Assembly: GCA_039814575.1 (NCBI GenBank) | Contig: JBCCAY010000003.1 | Span: 124,001 to 188,000 of the forward strand | Source: MED-G105 sp039814575 | GTDB lineage: Bacteria; Pseudomonadota; Alphaproteobacteria; Caulobacterales; Parvularculaceae | DNA: 64,000 nt | Direction: 5' to 3' | The notes under the pieces: generated by a model | The model's database searches: none | Seen by the model: only the letters and a program-made list of their open reading frames with translations | Told to the model about the DNA's origin: nothing | Shown here: positions 8,605 to 17,008 of the stretch, in pieces | How positions within the stretch are numbered: the stretch's first letter is position 1 | How the letters are laid out: each line of letters starts with the position of its first letter | Program-made: the position numbers and the translations under genes

Positions 8605-8720
8605 CTGGCGATAAACCTGGGGCGATGGCGGCGCTTTCAAAGGCGATTGCATTGACCGATGACGACGCCGTGAAAGCGTGGCTGACCGATCAGTATTCGA
8701 TATATTTATCGAAGCCGTAA
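8601..8720 (+). CDS. Displaced C-terminal tail of the ECF42 sigma factor
   Basis: This 39-codon frame starts with ATG overlapping the sigma stop as ATGA. Its product (TGDKPGAMAALSKAIALTDD, then DAVKAWLTDQYS) matches in character the last TPR-like helix pair of ECF42 proteins, which usually end in an Ala-rich helix followed by an ERRL-like segment. It is therefore better seen as the out-of-frame end of the upstream gene than as an independent peptide. A one-base deletion near 8600, a sequencing error, or coupled or frameshifted translation would all give this picture. Confidence 0.55.
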   Translation: MTGDKPGAMAALSKAIALTDDDAVKAWLTDQYSIYLSKP

Positions 8721-8907
8721 CAGGTCGCGCGGGGGGGGCTTGTCTTTCAGCCTCTGTCCCTTTTGCGTTCTCAACAAATCGTAAAGAGCCGTCGGAGCAT
8801 TGGCGGGAGCATTGTTAAGCCCCTTTTTATCAAACGCGCATAGGTTGTTGGATGGTTGTAGTGCACGAGGCGGAGCGCGCGCTTCACCCAGTATTAAGGG
8901 GCCGGCC

Positions 8908-10812
8908 ATGCAAGAAAGTTTTAACCCCAAGCGTTTGTGGCGCTTTTACGGCATCGCGCTCGTAATTGTCGCGTTGATGGCGACGACGGAATTCCTCACG
9001 TCGAAGCTGCAATTAGCGTCTTTGAAGAGCAGCAGCGCGGCGATTGACGTCAGCGGGCGTCAACGCATGTTGAGCCAACGTATCGCTTTGTTCGCCAACG
9101 CCTACGCGGCCGCTGAGGAGCCTGGCGAGCGGGCGACGGCGCGCACGTTTCTTTCTGAAAGCCTCATTCTTTTCGAAACCTCCCATAACAGATTAACCGA
9201 TCCGGCAGCCCCGGGCGCGCTTATCAGCGCGGTGTCGCCGCGCTTAAACAGCGTTTATTTTGGGCCGGCTGACGGCGTTGACGCCCTTAGCCGGAAATAT
9301 GTGACGCTGGGCGTTTCGCTCCTCGCCGTCGATGTCAGCACGAACGCCGATGCGGCGCGGCGCATTAACGGCGAAATCGCTGCGCTCGGCCCGCATATGT
9401 TGCTGCCCTTGCTCGATGACGCGGTGCAAGCCTTTGAAGCGGACGCCGACGCCCGAGTGGAACGGCTCGCAAGCATTGGCGAGTTTGCGTATATCGCAAT
9501 GATTGGTGCACTAATCCTTGAGGCGATCTTTATTTTCCTGCCGCTTCAAAAAGTGGTGGCGCGGTCCTTTAGTGAGATTCAAGCCGCGCGGCTCGAGACG
9601 GCTGAAGCGCTGGAAAAAGTGCAAAAAGCGAGCCAGTTGAAAACCGACTTCCTCGCGAATATGAGTCATGAAATTCGAACGCCCCTCAACGCTGTTCTCG
9701 GCATGGCGCAGCTTCTGTCGCGTACAGAGCTTAATGATCAGCAGCGTTCTTACACGAAAACGGTTCTGACGTCCGGCCGGGCTTTGCTCGCCGTCATCAA
9801 CGATGTGCTTGATATTGCGAAGATCGAGTCAGGATTGATGGAATTGCACAATGACGCTTTCTATCCGGACGAACTCGTCGAGTGTGTGAAAGACGCGGTT
9901 CTCGGCGCTGCCGCGGCGAAGAAAATTTCTATCGTCCTTGATGTCGACGACGCGGTTCGACGGCGTTATTCCGGCGATCAAGCACGCCTTCAACAAGTGC
10001 TCATTAATCTGGTGGGCAACGCGATCAAGTTTTCCGACCATGGCAGCATTGTGATCGGCGCTGAAGCTTTGGACCCGAGCGGCGGACTTCGCTTCTCCGT
10101 GTCTGACGACGGGCCTGGTATTGCGCTTGATCAACAAGGCGTCATTTTTGAACGCTTCGGCCAAGCGGATGCGGCGCCGACGCGTAAGAAAGGCGGAACG
10201 GGCTTGGGGCTGGCGATTTCGAAAGAGTTCATCGACCTGATGGGCGGTGAGATCGGCGTCGACAGCGCGCCCGGCGACGGCGCGACCTTTTGGATTCGCT
10301 TACCGAGCAGCGCTGTTCCCGCCTTAGAGGATGCATTGGAACCTAATGCTGCCGAAGAACAGACCGTCGTTTCATCCGAAAACGAACGACCCACGACATG
10401 GTCGGAGGAAGCGCATTACTCGGTACTCTTGGCCGAAGACAATGAGGAGAGCCAGTTCGTCGTCGCTTCTTTGTTGAAATTTTGGTCGACAATCGACTTG
10501 ACCGTGGTGGAGAACGGCCAGGAGGCGTTGGCGGAAATCCAGGATAAGAAATTCGACTTGGTGCTGATGGATATCGATATGCCGGTTATGGCCGGCGATG
10601 AAGCGATTGAAAAGATTCGCAACGCCAACGCCGCCTATGCCGATGTGCCCATCATTGTGGTGACGTCGAACGCCTTAAAAGAGCAGCGGGACCACTACCT
10701 TAATATCGGCGCGACGGCTTTTATCTCGAAACCGATTGATATCGATCGGTTCGAAGTCGTTGTTCGTCAAATCCTATCTGCGCCCAAAGGTGAGCGCGTC
10801 CAGAACGCGTAA
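8908..10812 (+). CDS. Hybrid sensor histidine kinase / response regulator
   Basis: A 634-aa inner-membrane kinase. TM1 lies at about residues 11-31 and TM2 at about 193-212; the periplasmic part between opens with DVSGRQRMLSQRIAL, a PilJ/NIT-like sensor motif. A short coiled coil leads to the HisKA domain with phospho-acceptor His254 (NMSHEIRTPLNAVLG). The HATPase domain shows the N box near Asn371, DDGPGI, and GGTGLGLAIS. A receiver domain ends the protein with Asp555 in LVLMDIDMP and a conserved Lys in FISKPID. The ATG at 8908 fits the short cytoplasmic N terminus. The ligand and output are unknown, and no cognate DNA-binding regulator is adjacent. Confidence 0.92.
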   Translation: MQESFNPKRLWRFYGIALVIVALMATTEFLTSKLQLASLKSSSAAIDVSGRQRMLSQRIALFANAYAAAEEPGERATARTFLSESLILFETSHNRLTDPAAPGALISAVSPRLNSVYFGPADGVDALSRKYVTLGVSLLAVDVSTNADAARRINGEIAALGPHMLLPLLDDAVQAFEADADARVERLASIGEFAYIAMIGALILEAIFIFLPLQKVVARSFSEIQAARLETAEALEKVQKASQLKTDFLANMSHEIRTPLNAVLGMAQLLSRTELNDQQRSYTKTVLTSGRALLAVINDVLDIAKIESGLMELHNDAFYPDELVECVKDAVLGAAAAKKISIVLDVDDAVRRRYSGDQARLQQVLINLVGNAIKFSDHGSIVIGAEALDPSGGLRFSVSDDGPGIALDQQGVIFERFGQADAAPTRKKGGTGLGLAISKEFIDLMGGEIGVDSAPGDGATFWIRLPSSAVPALEDALEPNAAEEQTVVSSENERPTTWSEEAHYSVLLAEDNEESQFVVASLLKFWSTIDLTVVENGQEALAEIQDKKFDLVLMDIDMPVMAGDEAIEKIRNANAAYADVPIIVVTSNALKEQRDHYLNIGATAFISKPIDIDRFEVVVRQILSAPKGERVQNA

Positions 10813-10882
10813 AACGCCGACGAACGGTGTTAGGGCTGCAAACGTTCACGTCACCGCGAACCGCGGCGCCCGTGATACCCTA

Positions 10883-12490
10883 TCAGCTCCGAGCCAGCGC
10901 GTCGTCAATCAATTGAGCCGTGGCGCCGGCGCCATAGATCTTTGTGAACGGCCCCATGCGTGGGCCTTCGGATTGTCCGAACACCACCTCATAGAGCCCG
11001 GTGAACCATTGACGAATGTTCTCATAGTTCTGCGCTTTGCCGGCATTGAAGACCGCCGTTTGGTAGGCGTCTTCATCAGCGTCTTCGCCGAGCGCTTTTA
11101 ATTCGTCAGATAGCTGCTGGAGCGCGCTGCGTTCTTGGTCCGTTGGCGGACGATATTGCTTCTTCGGCGCCACGAACCGATCGAAATAGGCGCCGGCGTG
11201 CTCGATCATCGCGTCAAGCGGCGCCAGTTCTTCTGCATTCGCGTCCGGGCGATATTTTTTGACGAACCCTTTGATGAGATCGGGGTTTGCGTCGCCGACC
11301 GCCGAGACGATGGTGAGCAACATGCCATAGCTCACCGGCGGGCCTTTCGCCGGCGGCGCGCCCTCATGGATATGCCAGGCGGGGTTATCGAGCGCTTTGC
11401 CGCCTTCTTGATCGGCGTGTTTGGCGATGTGCGCCCAATACTCGTCGGCGGTTTTAGGGATAATGTCGAAGTAGAGCTTCTTCGCCGCTTTCGGATTTTG
11501 GAACATGAAGAGCGCCAAGCTCTCAGGGGAGGCGTATTGCAGCCATTCTTCGATGGCGATCCCGTTGCCTTTGGTTTTGGAGATCTTTTTGCCTTCTTCA
11601 TCGAGGAAGAGTTGGTAATTGAAACCGGCGGGGGGCTCGCCGCCAAGGGCGCGGACGATGCGCGAGGAAAGACGCACTGATTCCGTTAAGTCCTCGCCGG
11701 ACATTTCATAGTCGACGCCGAGGGCGAACCAGCGCCCGGCCCAGTCGGCTTTCCATTGCAGTTTCGTCGCGCCGCCGGTGACGCTCGTGCGGATTTTCTC
11801 GCCGTCTTCGTCTTCGAAGACAATCTCGCCTTTGCCGGCGTCGATCTCCAACATGGGCACATAGAGGACGCGGCCTGTTTTGGGCGAGATCGGCAGGATT
11901 GGCGAGTAAGTGGCGCGTCGCTCTTCTCCGAGGGTCGGCAGGATGATCTCCATCACCTGCTCATAGCGTTCCAGCATACGGATCAATGTGGCGTCGAACC
12001 GGCCAGAGCGATAACACTCCGTCGCCGAATAAAAATCGTATTGAAAGCCGAACTGATCGAGGAACGCCCGCAACGCCGCATTGTTGTGATGCGCGAAGCT
12101 CGGGTGTTCCGTGCCGAACGGGTTCGGCACGTCGGTGAGCGGTTTTTGCAAGTGCGGTTCGAGCAAATCGCCGTTCGGCAAATGCGGCGGCACTTTGCGC
12201 ATGCCGTCCATGTCGTCGGAAAAACAGATAAGTTCCGTCGGTCGGCCGGTGAGGGCCTCAAACGCGCGGCGCACCATGGTCGTGCGCACCACTTCGCCGA
12301 ACGTGCCGATATGGGGCGGACCCGACGGGCCGTAGCCGGTTTCGAACACCACCGGTTTATCTTCGGCCGTCGATTTGCCGTCGGTCTTTTTCAGGCGCTT
12401 GATAAGGCTGCGCGCCTCGGCGAACGGCCAGGATTTGGCGGCGGCGAGGACGTCTTCAGAAAAAGCCGTTTGGGTGGCGGTGCTGGACAT
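10883..12490 (-). CDS. lysS: Lysyl-tRNA synthetase, class I
   Basis: Charges tRNA-Lys with lysine using ATP. This is the class I (archaeal-type) enzyme, recognised by the HIGH-like motif SGPPHIGTFGEV at about residues 52-63 and the KMSKS-like KISKTKGNG in the middle of the protein, with no class II motifs. Length, 535 aa, is normal. Class I LysRS replaces the class II enzyme in many alphaproteobacteria, so this fits the lineage. The C-terminal helical anticodon-binding part ends GPRMGPFTKIYGAG. It is monocistronic and convergent with the upstream kinase gene. Confidence 0.95.
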   Translation of the reverse strand: MSSTATQTAFSEDVLAAAKSWPFAEARSLIKRLKKTDGKSTAEDKPVVFETGYGPSGPPHIGTFGEVVRTTMVRRAFEALTGRPTELICFSDDMDGMRKVPPHLPNGDLLEPHLQKPLTDVPNPFGTEHPSFAHHNNAALRAFLDQFGFQYDFYSATECYRSGRFDATLIRMLERYEQVMEIILPTLGEERRATYSPILPISPKTGRVLYVPMLEIDAGKGEIVFEDEDGEKIRTSVTGGATKLQWKADWAGRWFALGVDYEMSGEDLTESVRLSSRIVRALGGEPPAGFNYQLFLDEEGKKISKTKGNGIAIEEWLQYASPESLALFMFQNPKAAKKLYFDIIPKTADEYWAHIAKHADQEGGKALDNPAWHIHEGAPPAKGPPVSYGMLLTIVSAVGDANPDLIKGFVKKYRPDANAEELAPLDAMIEHAGAYFDRFVAPKKQYRPPTDQERSALQQLSDELKALGEDADEDAYQTAVFNAGKAQNYENIRQWFTGLYEVVFGQSEGPRMGPFTKIYGAGATAQLIDDALARS

Positions 12491-12751
12491 GGCGGGGTGT
12501 GCTTTCGACAGTCTGATGGCGGACGGCGCAAGGGAAACTGATCAAATTGGTTCCTTCGCGCGCAGGCGCTGGTGATAGCGCTCGTAGCGCTTTGATGACA
12601 AGGCTCGATCACGGCGTCGGGCGCGGCCTTGCGATTATTTCCCTGCGTCGTTGTCTTCGAGCCATTGTTTATTGGCGGCGCCGCGTCTAGCTTCCGGCCG
12701 TGCGCGAGGGCTTTCGCGCCGCCGTCTCTCTCCGTTGGAAAGGAACCGCCC

Positions 12752-13186
12752 ATGCCCGCCGAAGGCGTCGCCGCGTTATCGCCCCAAGAAGCGATCATTT
12801 ATTTGATGGTGATGGCGTCCGCATCGGACGGCGGCATCACTGACACGGAACTGCGGACGATCGGGCGGGTCGTGCGGTCGTTTCCTCTGTTCTCCGACGC
12901 CGACGAACAAGAGCTGGTGCAAACCGCGGAAGCCTGCGGCGCGCTGATGTCGTCAGAAGACGGCTTGCACAAAGTGCTCGCCTCCGCGGCGACGGTTTTG
13001 CCGGATTATCTCGCCGAGACAGCCTACGCGGCGGTGGTCGATGTCGTTACGGCCGATGAGCGTTTGGACATGACTGAAATTCGGGTTTTGGAGCTTGTCC
13101 GCAACGCACTGAAAGTGCCTGACAGCGGCGCGACGGCGATCGAACACGCCGCGCGCGCCCGGCACATGACAATCGAAGGCGTTTAA
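12752..13186 (+). CDS. TerB-like domain protein
   Basis: A 144-aa all-helical protein. The order of helices, with acidic turns ASASDGGITDTEL and VVTADERLDMTEIRVLE, matches the TerB/tellurite-resistance-like fold, which binds metal through acidic residues in these turns. There is no signal peptide, so it should be cytoplasmic. GGAAAGGAAC precedes the ATG at 12752. Single TerB-like proteins of this kind are common in alphaproteobacteria and have no proven role in tellurite resistance; no other ter genes are nearby. A strong terminator follows at 13225. Confidence 0.75.
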   Translation: MPAEGVAALSPQEAIIYLMVMASASDGGITDTELRTIGRVVRSFPLFSDADEQELVQTAEACGALMSSEDGLHKVLASAATVLPDYLAETAYAAVVDVVTADERLDMTEIRVLELVRNALKVPDSGATAIEHAARARHMTIEGV

Positions 13187-13224
13187 GCCGGCGACTTGTT
13201 TAGGCGACATGCGACCCATGCAAA

Positions 13225-13260
13225 ACAGCGCCGACGAAGCGGCGCTGTTCTTTTAATTTT
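13225..13260 (+). terminator. Rho-independent terminator after TerB-like gene
   Basis: A perfect 9-bp stem (ACAGCGCCG at 13225-13233 with CGGCGCTGT at 13240-13248) encloses a 6-nt loop and is followed by TCTTTTAATTTT. It ends transcription of the gene at 12752-13186. The other strand lacks a comparable T tract. Confidence 0.9.
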
Positions 13261-13282
13261 ATCGGGATGGGCGGCGACGCGG

Positions 13283-14176
13283 TTAAAACGGCGTTTCCAT
13301 TAATTTGTATTCCGCCGGCGCCGACCAAGTGCCTGCCGGGGCGGCTTTTTCTTCCGCCAAGATAAGTTTGGCGCGGGATTCGCCGCCGTCCGGCTCTATC
13401 TCTACGCTGCCGACGGGGACGCGATTATCGATGTCCTCGATGAACTGAAACGGGCCGCCGCTCAGCGGTGCGAAATCGCCCATGGCCGTTTCCATATAGC
13501 CCATCATGTCTTTCATTCGATCCCGGACGATTGCGCCGCCTTTCACGTCTTTGACGTTGGCGGCCCAGATTTCGCTGGTTTTGGAGCCGTTTTCTTTGAC
13601 GTCATAAGCGACGGCGGTTGCGCCGAGGACTTTGTAAGAAGCGTCTGACTTCGCAACGTCATAGGTGGGGGCGCCGATCGGCCCCGCCGCGATTCCCATG
13701 CCTCCGGGAAGCCCATTAGGCATGGCTCCCGCAGGCATTCCACCGGGGACCATGCCGTTTTGCATGGCGGCGGTCACCATCGCCCGTGTGTTCTCGTCCA
13801 TGCCGTCGAGCATTGCGGCCATGGTGGCGTCCATTTCGGACTTAACCGCGTTGACGCCCGCCGCGACCTTGGTCGCGTCCATGACCATGTATTGTTTTTC
13901 TTGGTGGTCGATCATGACCATCTTGTTTTCCGCACCGAGGAAAAGCGCATCGCCGTCGCCAGGTATGCTCATGCGAATATTGTCGCCGTTCGCCCAGATA
14001 TCGGTGATTTCAGAAATCGGTTTGCCGTTTTCTGAGCCGGTGACTTCGACCCGCCAATGCACGTCGGCGGCCGCGGCGTGCCCGGCCATTAAACTGGCGC
14101 TGAGCGCCGCGATGGAAATTGTTTGCAGGCGCTTGCCGTAAGCGCTGCGGATGGTGGTGTGTTTGGTTTTTTTCAT
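13283..14176 (-). CDS. Secreted DUF4412-like protein
   Basis: A 297-aa exported protein. The ATG at 14176 is chosen because GGGGAG lies a suitable distance upstream; it gives a basic n-region, a hydrophobic core ISIAALSASLMAG and cleavage near HAAAADV. The mature start (VHWRVEVTGSENGK, then IWANGDNIRMSIPGDGDALF and MVMIDHQEKQYMVMD) resembles DUF4412, a periplasmic beta-rich family whose job is unknown. A Met/Gly/Pro-rich linker (about residues 150-185, repeats of MP and PGGM) splits it from the C-terminal half. Assignment to the family rests on pattern only. Confidence 0.6.
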   Translation of the reverse strand: MKKTKHTTIRSAYGKRLQTISIAALSASLMAGHAAAADVHWRVEVTGSENGKPISEITDIWANGDNIRMSIPGDGDALFLGAENKMVMIDHQEKQYMVMDATKVAAGVNAVKSEMDATMAAMLDGMDENTRAMVTAAMQNGMVPGGMPAGAMPNGLPGGMGIAAGPIGAPTYDVAKSDASYKVLGATAVAYDVKENGSKTSEIWAANVKDVKGGAIVRDRMKDMMGYMETAMGDFAPLSGGPFQFIEDIDNRVPVGSVEIEPDGGESRAKLILAEEKAAPAGTWSAPAEYKLMETPF

Positions 14177-14191
14177 GGTGATTCTCCCCAT

Positions 14192-14513
14192 TGAAATGCG
14201 CCAGCCCAGATTTCTGTTTGGTTTCTAAAAGCTAGGACTAGCGCGGACGTTCTGTCCAGGCTCGGCGCATTAAACAGGCGAAAGATGCTGAGGGCGCAGC
14301 GCTTGTCTGGCGCAGCTCTGATGGCGCCTTTTTGCGGGTTCGAACGCTTGTTTCCCGCAATGGTCAGATCTTCGTCACTAGGACGATTAATATTTCGGAT
14401 AAGAAACAGTATTTTTATCGAAGGGCTTTTCCCTTTGAAAACACGCCCATGGTTCCAATCCTTAAATATTTAAATATGCAAAGTCTTGCAAGTAAGAAGA
14501 TTCGAAGATATTA
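14192..14513. other. Intergenic region upstream of arsR-type gene
   Basis: Roughly 320 bp between divergent genes. Its right half is AT-rich, unlike the surroundings, and includes the palindrome at 14462-14477. A GGTTCGAAC string at 14337-14345 recalls a tRNA T-loop but has no matching stems. Nothing else is supported. Confidence 0.5.
14462..14477. promoter_or_regulatory. Candidate ArsR operator (AT palindrome)
   Basis: Two overlapping perfect 12-bp palindromes, TTAAATATTTAA (14462-14473) and ATATTTAAATAT (14466-14477), lie 37 bp ahead of the ArsR-type start codon. ArsR-family repressors bind AT-rich dyads next to their own promoters, so self-regulation is likely. This is inference from position and symmetry. 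Confidence 0.45.
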
Positions 14514-14930
14514 ATGTCGAGAACAACCGACGCGGGAGCGCCCATGCCGAACCGGCAGGTCATCGCTAAAGAACTGGCCGACATCCTCAAGGTCATCGCC
14601 CACCCGGATCGCATTCGCTTGGTCGAAGAGCTGCGGGCCAGTGAGATGGACGTGAATTCGCTCGCGGCGGCGCTTGAGCTGCCGGGCGCGCGCGTTTCCC
14701 AACATTTAAGCCTCTTGCGCGCCCACCGTTTGGTGGACGAACGCCGCGAGGGCCGGCGGCATGTCTATCGCCTCAGCCAGCCGGAGCTCGCCGCCTGGAT
14801 CGTCTCGGGCGTTGACTTCGTGGAAGGGCGCATTGGCGAGATTTCGCGCTCCAGCATTACCGACGCAAAACGACTTTGGGCTGGCGAAAAATCTGATTCG
14901 GACAGCTCCAAAGGTGCGACGGGTGCGTAA
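14514..14930 (+). CDS. ArsR-family transcriptional regulator
   Basis: A 138-aa winged-helix regulator. ELADILKVIAHPDRIRLVEEL starts the domain and the recognition helix lies in ELPGARVSQHLSLLRAHRLV, followed by the wing DERREGRRHVYRL. There is no cysteine anywhere in the protein, so it cannot sense metal or sulfur species through thiols as ArsR, SmtB, BigR or SqrR do; the signal is unknown. A second in-frame ATG at 14544 is possible. It precedes a SulP transporter on the same strand by 254 bp and may control it, itself, or both. Confidence 0.88.
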   Translation: MSRTTDAGAPMPNRQVIAKELADILKVIAHPDRIRLVEELRASEMDVNSLAAALELPGARVSQHLSLLRAHRLVDERREGRRHVYRLSQPELAAWIVSGVDFVEGRIGEISRSSITDAKRLWAGEKSDSDSSKGATGA

Positions 14931-15184
14931 AAGTGTAGCAGGGAGGCGTGCGTTTGCAGCCTCTTGAGTAAGGCGTCTATCGCCGGTGATGCACGCTTAG
15001 CGTGTAGAGGCGAGCGGCACGCGACCATTGTCGCGGTGTTGCTGTTGAGGGCGCCGCATCATTCTCCCGCTGGCGAGGGGAGGATAAAACTAGGGCTTCT
15101 TAGGGAGAGGTCCTGTATTCGGAGCCGCGTTCGTTTGACTGCTGGCGCGTCAGATCGGCTCTAACAAAGGAAAGAGAGACCCCA

Positions 15185-16912
15185 ATGACCACAGCTAACG
15201 CGAATTCGGGTTCAGGCTCGAATGGCGGCGCGCCCTCGGCGCCGTTTTTCGATTTCTCCAATGTGCGCGGCGACATTATGGGCGGCCTCACGGCCGGCGT
15301 CGTGGCGTTGCCGCTTGCTTTGGCGTTTGGCGAGGCGTCCGGCGCGGGGCCGATCGCAGGGCTTTGGGGCGCGATTTTTGTCGGGTTTTTCGCCGCGCTC
15401 TTCGGGGGCACGGGGTCGCAAGTTTCCGGGCCGACGGGGCCGATGATCGTCGTGTTTGCAGGCGTTTTTGCGTCACTGTCCGGCGATCCGGCGCTCGTTT
15501 TCGCGGCGGTCGTGCTCGCGGGCATTCTCCAAATTTTAATGGGTATGCTGAAGCTCGGACAATATATCCGGCTGGTCCCCTATCCGGTCGTTTCCGGCTT
15601 CATGAGCGGCATCGGCGTGATCATTATCGCTCTCCAGGTGTCGCGCTTGTTTGGCCACGAACCGTCTGAGCCTGGCACCATCCCGGCGATCGCGGCGATT
15701 CCTGGCGCTGTCACGCACCCTGTTTTGCCGGCGCTTTTTGTCGGCCTTTTATCGCTGACGACCGTCTTCATGTGGCCGAAGAGCCTTGGCAAATACGTGC
15801 CGGGCGCGCTCGCCGCATTGGTGATCGGCACGGTGGCGAGCCTTTTCGTCGGTCTGCCGACGGATTTGACGCTCGGCCAAATACCGCAAGGGCTGCCGAC
15901 GCTGACAGTGCCGAACTTCACGCCGGAAGCCGCCGGCGTCATCCTTGAGGCGGCGATTATTCTCGCGCTCCTCGGCGCCATCGACAGTCTGTTGACGTCG
16001 CTCGTCGCTGACAACATGACCGGCACGCGCCACAAATCAAACCAAGAGCTGATCGGCCAGGGCGTCGGCAACACGGTAGCCGGCCTTTTCGGCGCGATCC
16101 CTGGCGCGGGCGCGACCATGCGGACGGTCGTGAATATCCGTTCTGGCGGCTCCACGAGAATCTCCGGCATGACGCACTCTTTGGTGCTGATCGCCGCCGC
16201 CTTGCCGCTCGCCGGTCTTGCTTCCAACATCCCGCACGCGGTCCTCGCTGGCATTCTGGTGAAGGTCGGCTATGACATCGTCGATTGGAGCTATATCCGT
16301 CGCGCCCACCGTGGCCCGCGTTGGGACTTGGCCTTGATGGCGCTCGTCCTTGGTCTGACGGTTTTCGTTGACCTTATCACCGCCGTCGCTGTCGGCGTCG
16401 TTCTCGCGGCCTTGGCGTTCGTGAAACAGATCGCTGACATCCAATTGGCGGCGGCGAACGACACTGCGCCGAACGTGCAAGACCCCGCTGAAAGGGCGAT
16501 CCTCGAGCAAGCGGGCAAACGCATCATGCTGTTCGATTTCGCCGGTGGTCCTCTTAGCTTCGGCGCCGCGGCGGATCTCGGCCACCAGGTGCGTGATAAG
16601 GTGAGCGAGGGCGCGCAAGCCCTGGTGCTCGACTTCACGCGGGTGCCGTCAATTGACCTCTCTGCGGCGCGCGCGGTGGAGACCATTGCGTGTGACGCGC
16701 GCAAGGCCCGTAAGACGGTTTATGTCACGGGCATGAACGCTGACGTTCAACGCCTGTTGGCAGGTCTGAACGCGGATCATTGCCTCCCGGCGGATGCGCG
16801 TTACGAGGCGCGGATCGATGCGCTTCGAGCGGCTCTTGAAGAAGTGAAAGCATCGTGTCCTGAGTTCAAAGATGCAGCCTCGCCTGCGGCAAGCCTCGCT
16901 CCGGCCGAATAG
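15185..16912 (+). CDS. SulP-family anion transporter with STAS domain
   Basis: A 575-aa inner-membrane transporter. The N-terminal segment DFSNVRGDIMGGLTAGVVALP is the SulP entry signature, followed by 10-12 hydrophobic segments to about residue 410. A STAS domain fills about residues 430-545 (MLFDFAGGPLSFGAAADL, VLDFTRVPSIDLSAARAV). SulP proteins carry sulfate, bicarbonate, dicarboxylates or other anions; sequence alone does not tell which. AAAGGAAAGAGAGA gives a strong ribosome site. No carbonic anhydrase gene is fused or adjacent. It ends with an excellent terminator at 16943. Confidence 0.92.
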   Translation: MTTANANSGSGSNGGAPSAPFFDFSNVRGDIMGGLTAGVVALPLALAFGEASGAGPIAGLWGAIFVGFFAALFGGTGSQVSGPTGPMIVVFAGVFASLSGDPALVFAAVVLAGILQILMGMLKLGQYIRLVPYPVVSGFMSGIGVIIIALQVSRLFGHEPSEPGTIPAIAAIPGAVTHPVLPALFVGLLSLTTVFMWPKSLGKYVPGALAALVIGTVASLFVGLPTDLTLGQIPQGLPTLTVPNFTPEAAGVILEAAIILALLGAIDSLLTSLVADNMTGTRHKSNQELIGQGVGNTVAGLFGAIPGAGATMRTVVNIRSGGSTRISGMTHSLVLIAAALPLAGLASNIPHAVLAGILVKVGYDIVDWSYIRRAHRGPRWDLALMALVLGLTVFVDLITAVAVGVVLAALAFVKQIADIQLAAANDTAPNVQDPAERAILEQAGKRIMLFDFAGGPLSFGAAADLGHQVRDKVSEGAQALVLDFTRVPSIDLSAARAVETIACDARKARKTVYVTGMNADVQRLLAGLNADHCLPADARYEARIDALRAALEEVKASCPEFKDAASPAASLAPAE

Positions 16913-16942
16913 CCTTCTTCAGAAATCAGCGATAACGACGAT

Positions 16943-16977
16943 TTGCGGCGGCCCTAAAGGCCGCCGCAACTCTTTTC
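16943..16977 (+). terminator. Rho-independent terminator after SulP gene
   Basis: A perfect 11-bp stem (TTGCGGCGGCC with GGCCGCCGCAA) around a CTAAA loop is followed by CTCTTTTC. It lies 31 bp after the SulP stop and separates it from pyrD. Confidence 0.9.
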
Positions 16978-17008
16978 AAATGAGCGTCGCCTTTGTAGAC
17001 GGTGCCCT

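Noticed and set aside
11756..12541. 261-codon plus-strand frame opposite lysS
   Set aside because: Antisense shadow of lysS with no family resemblance.
12752..13186. Tellurite-resistance operon
   Set aside because: Only a single TerB-like gene is present; none of the other ter genes are near it.
14330..14365. GGTTCGAAC string resembling a tRNA T-loop
   Set aside because: The flanking bases do not pair into a T stem and no acceptor or anticodon arms can be drawn around it.
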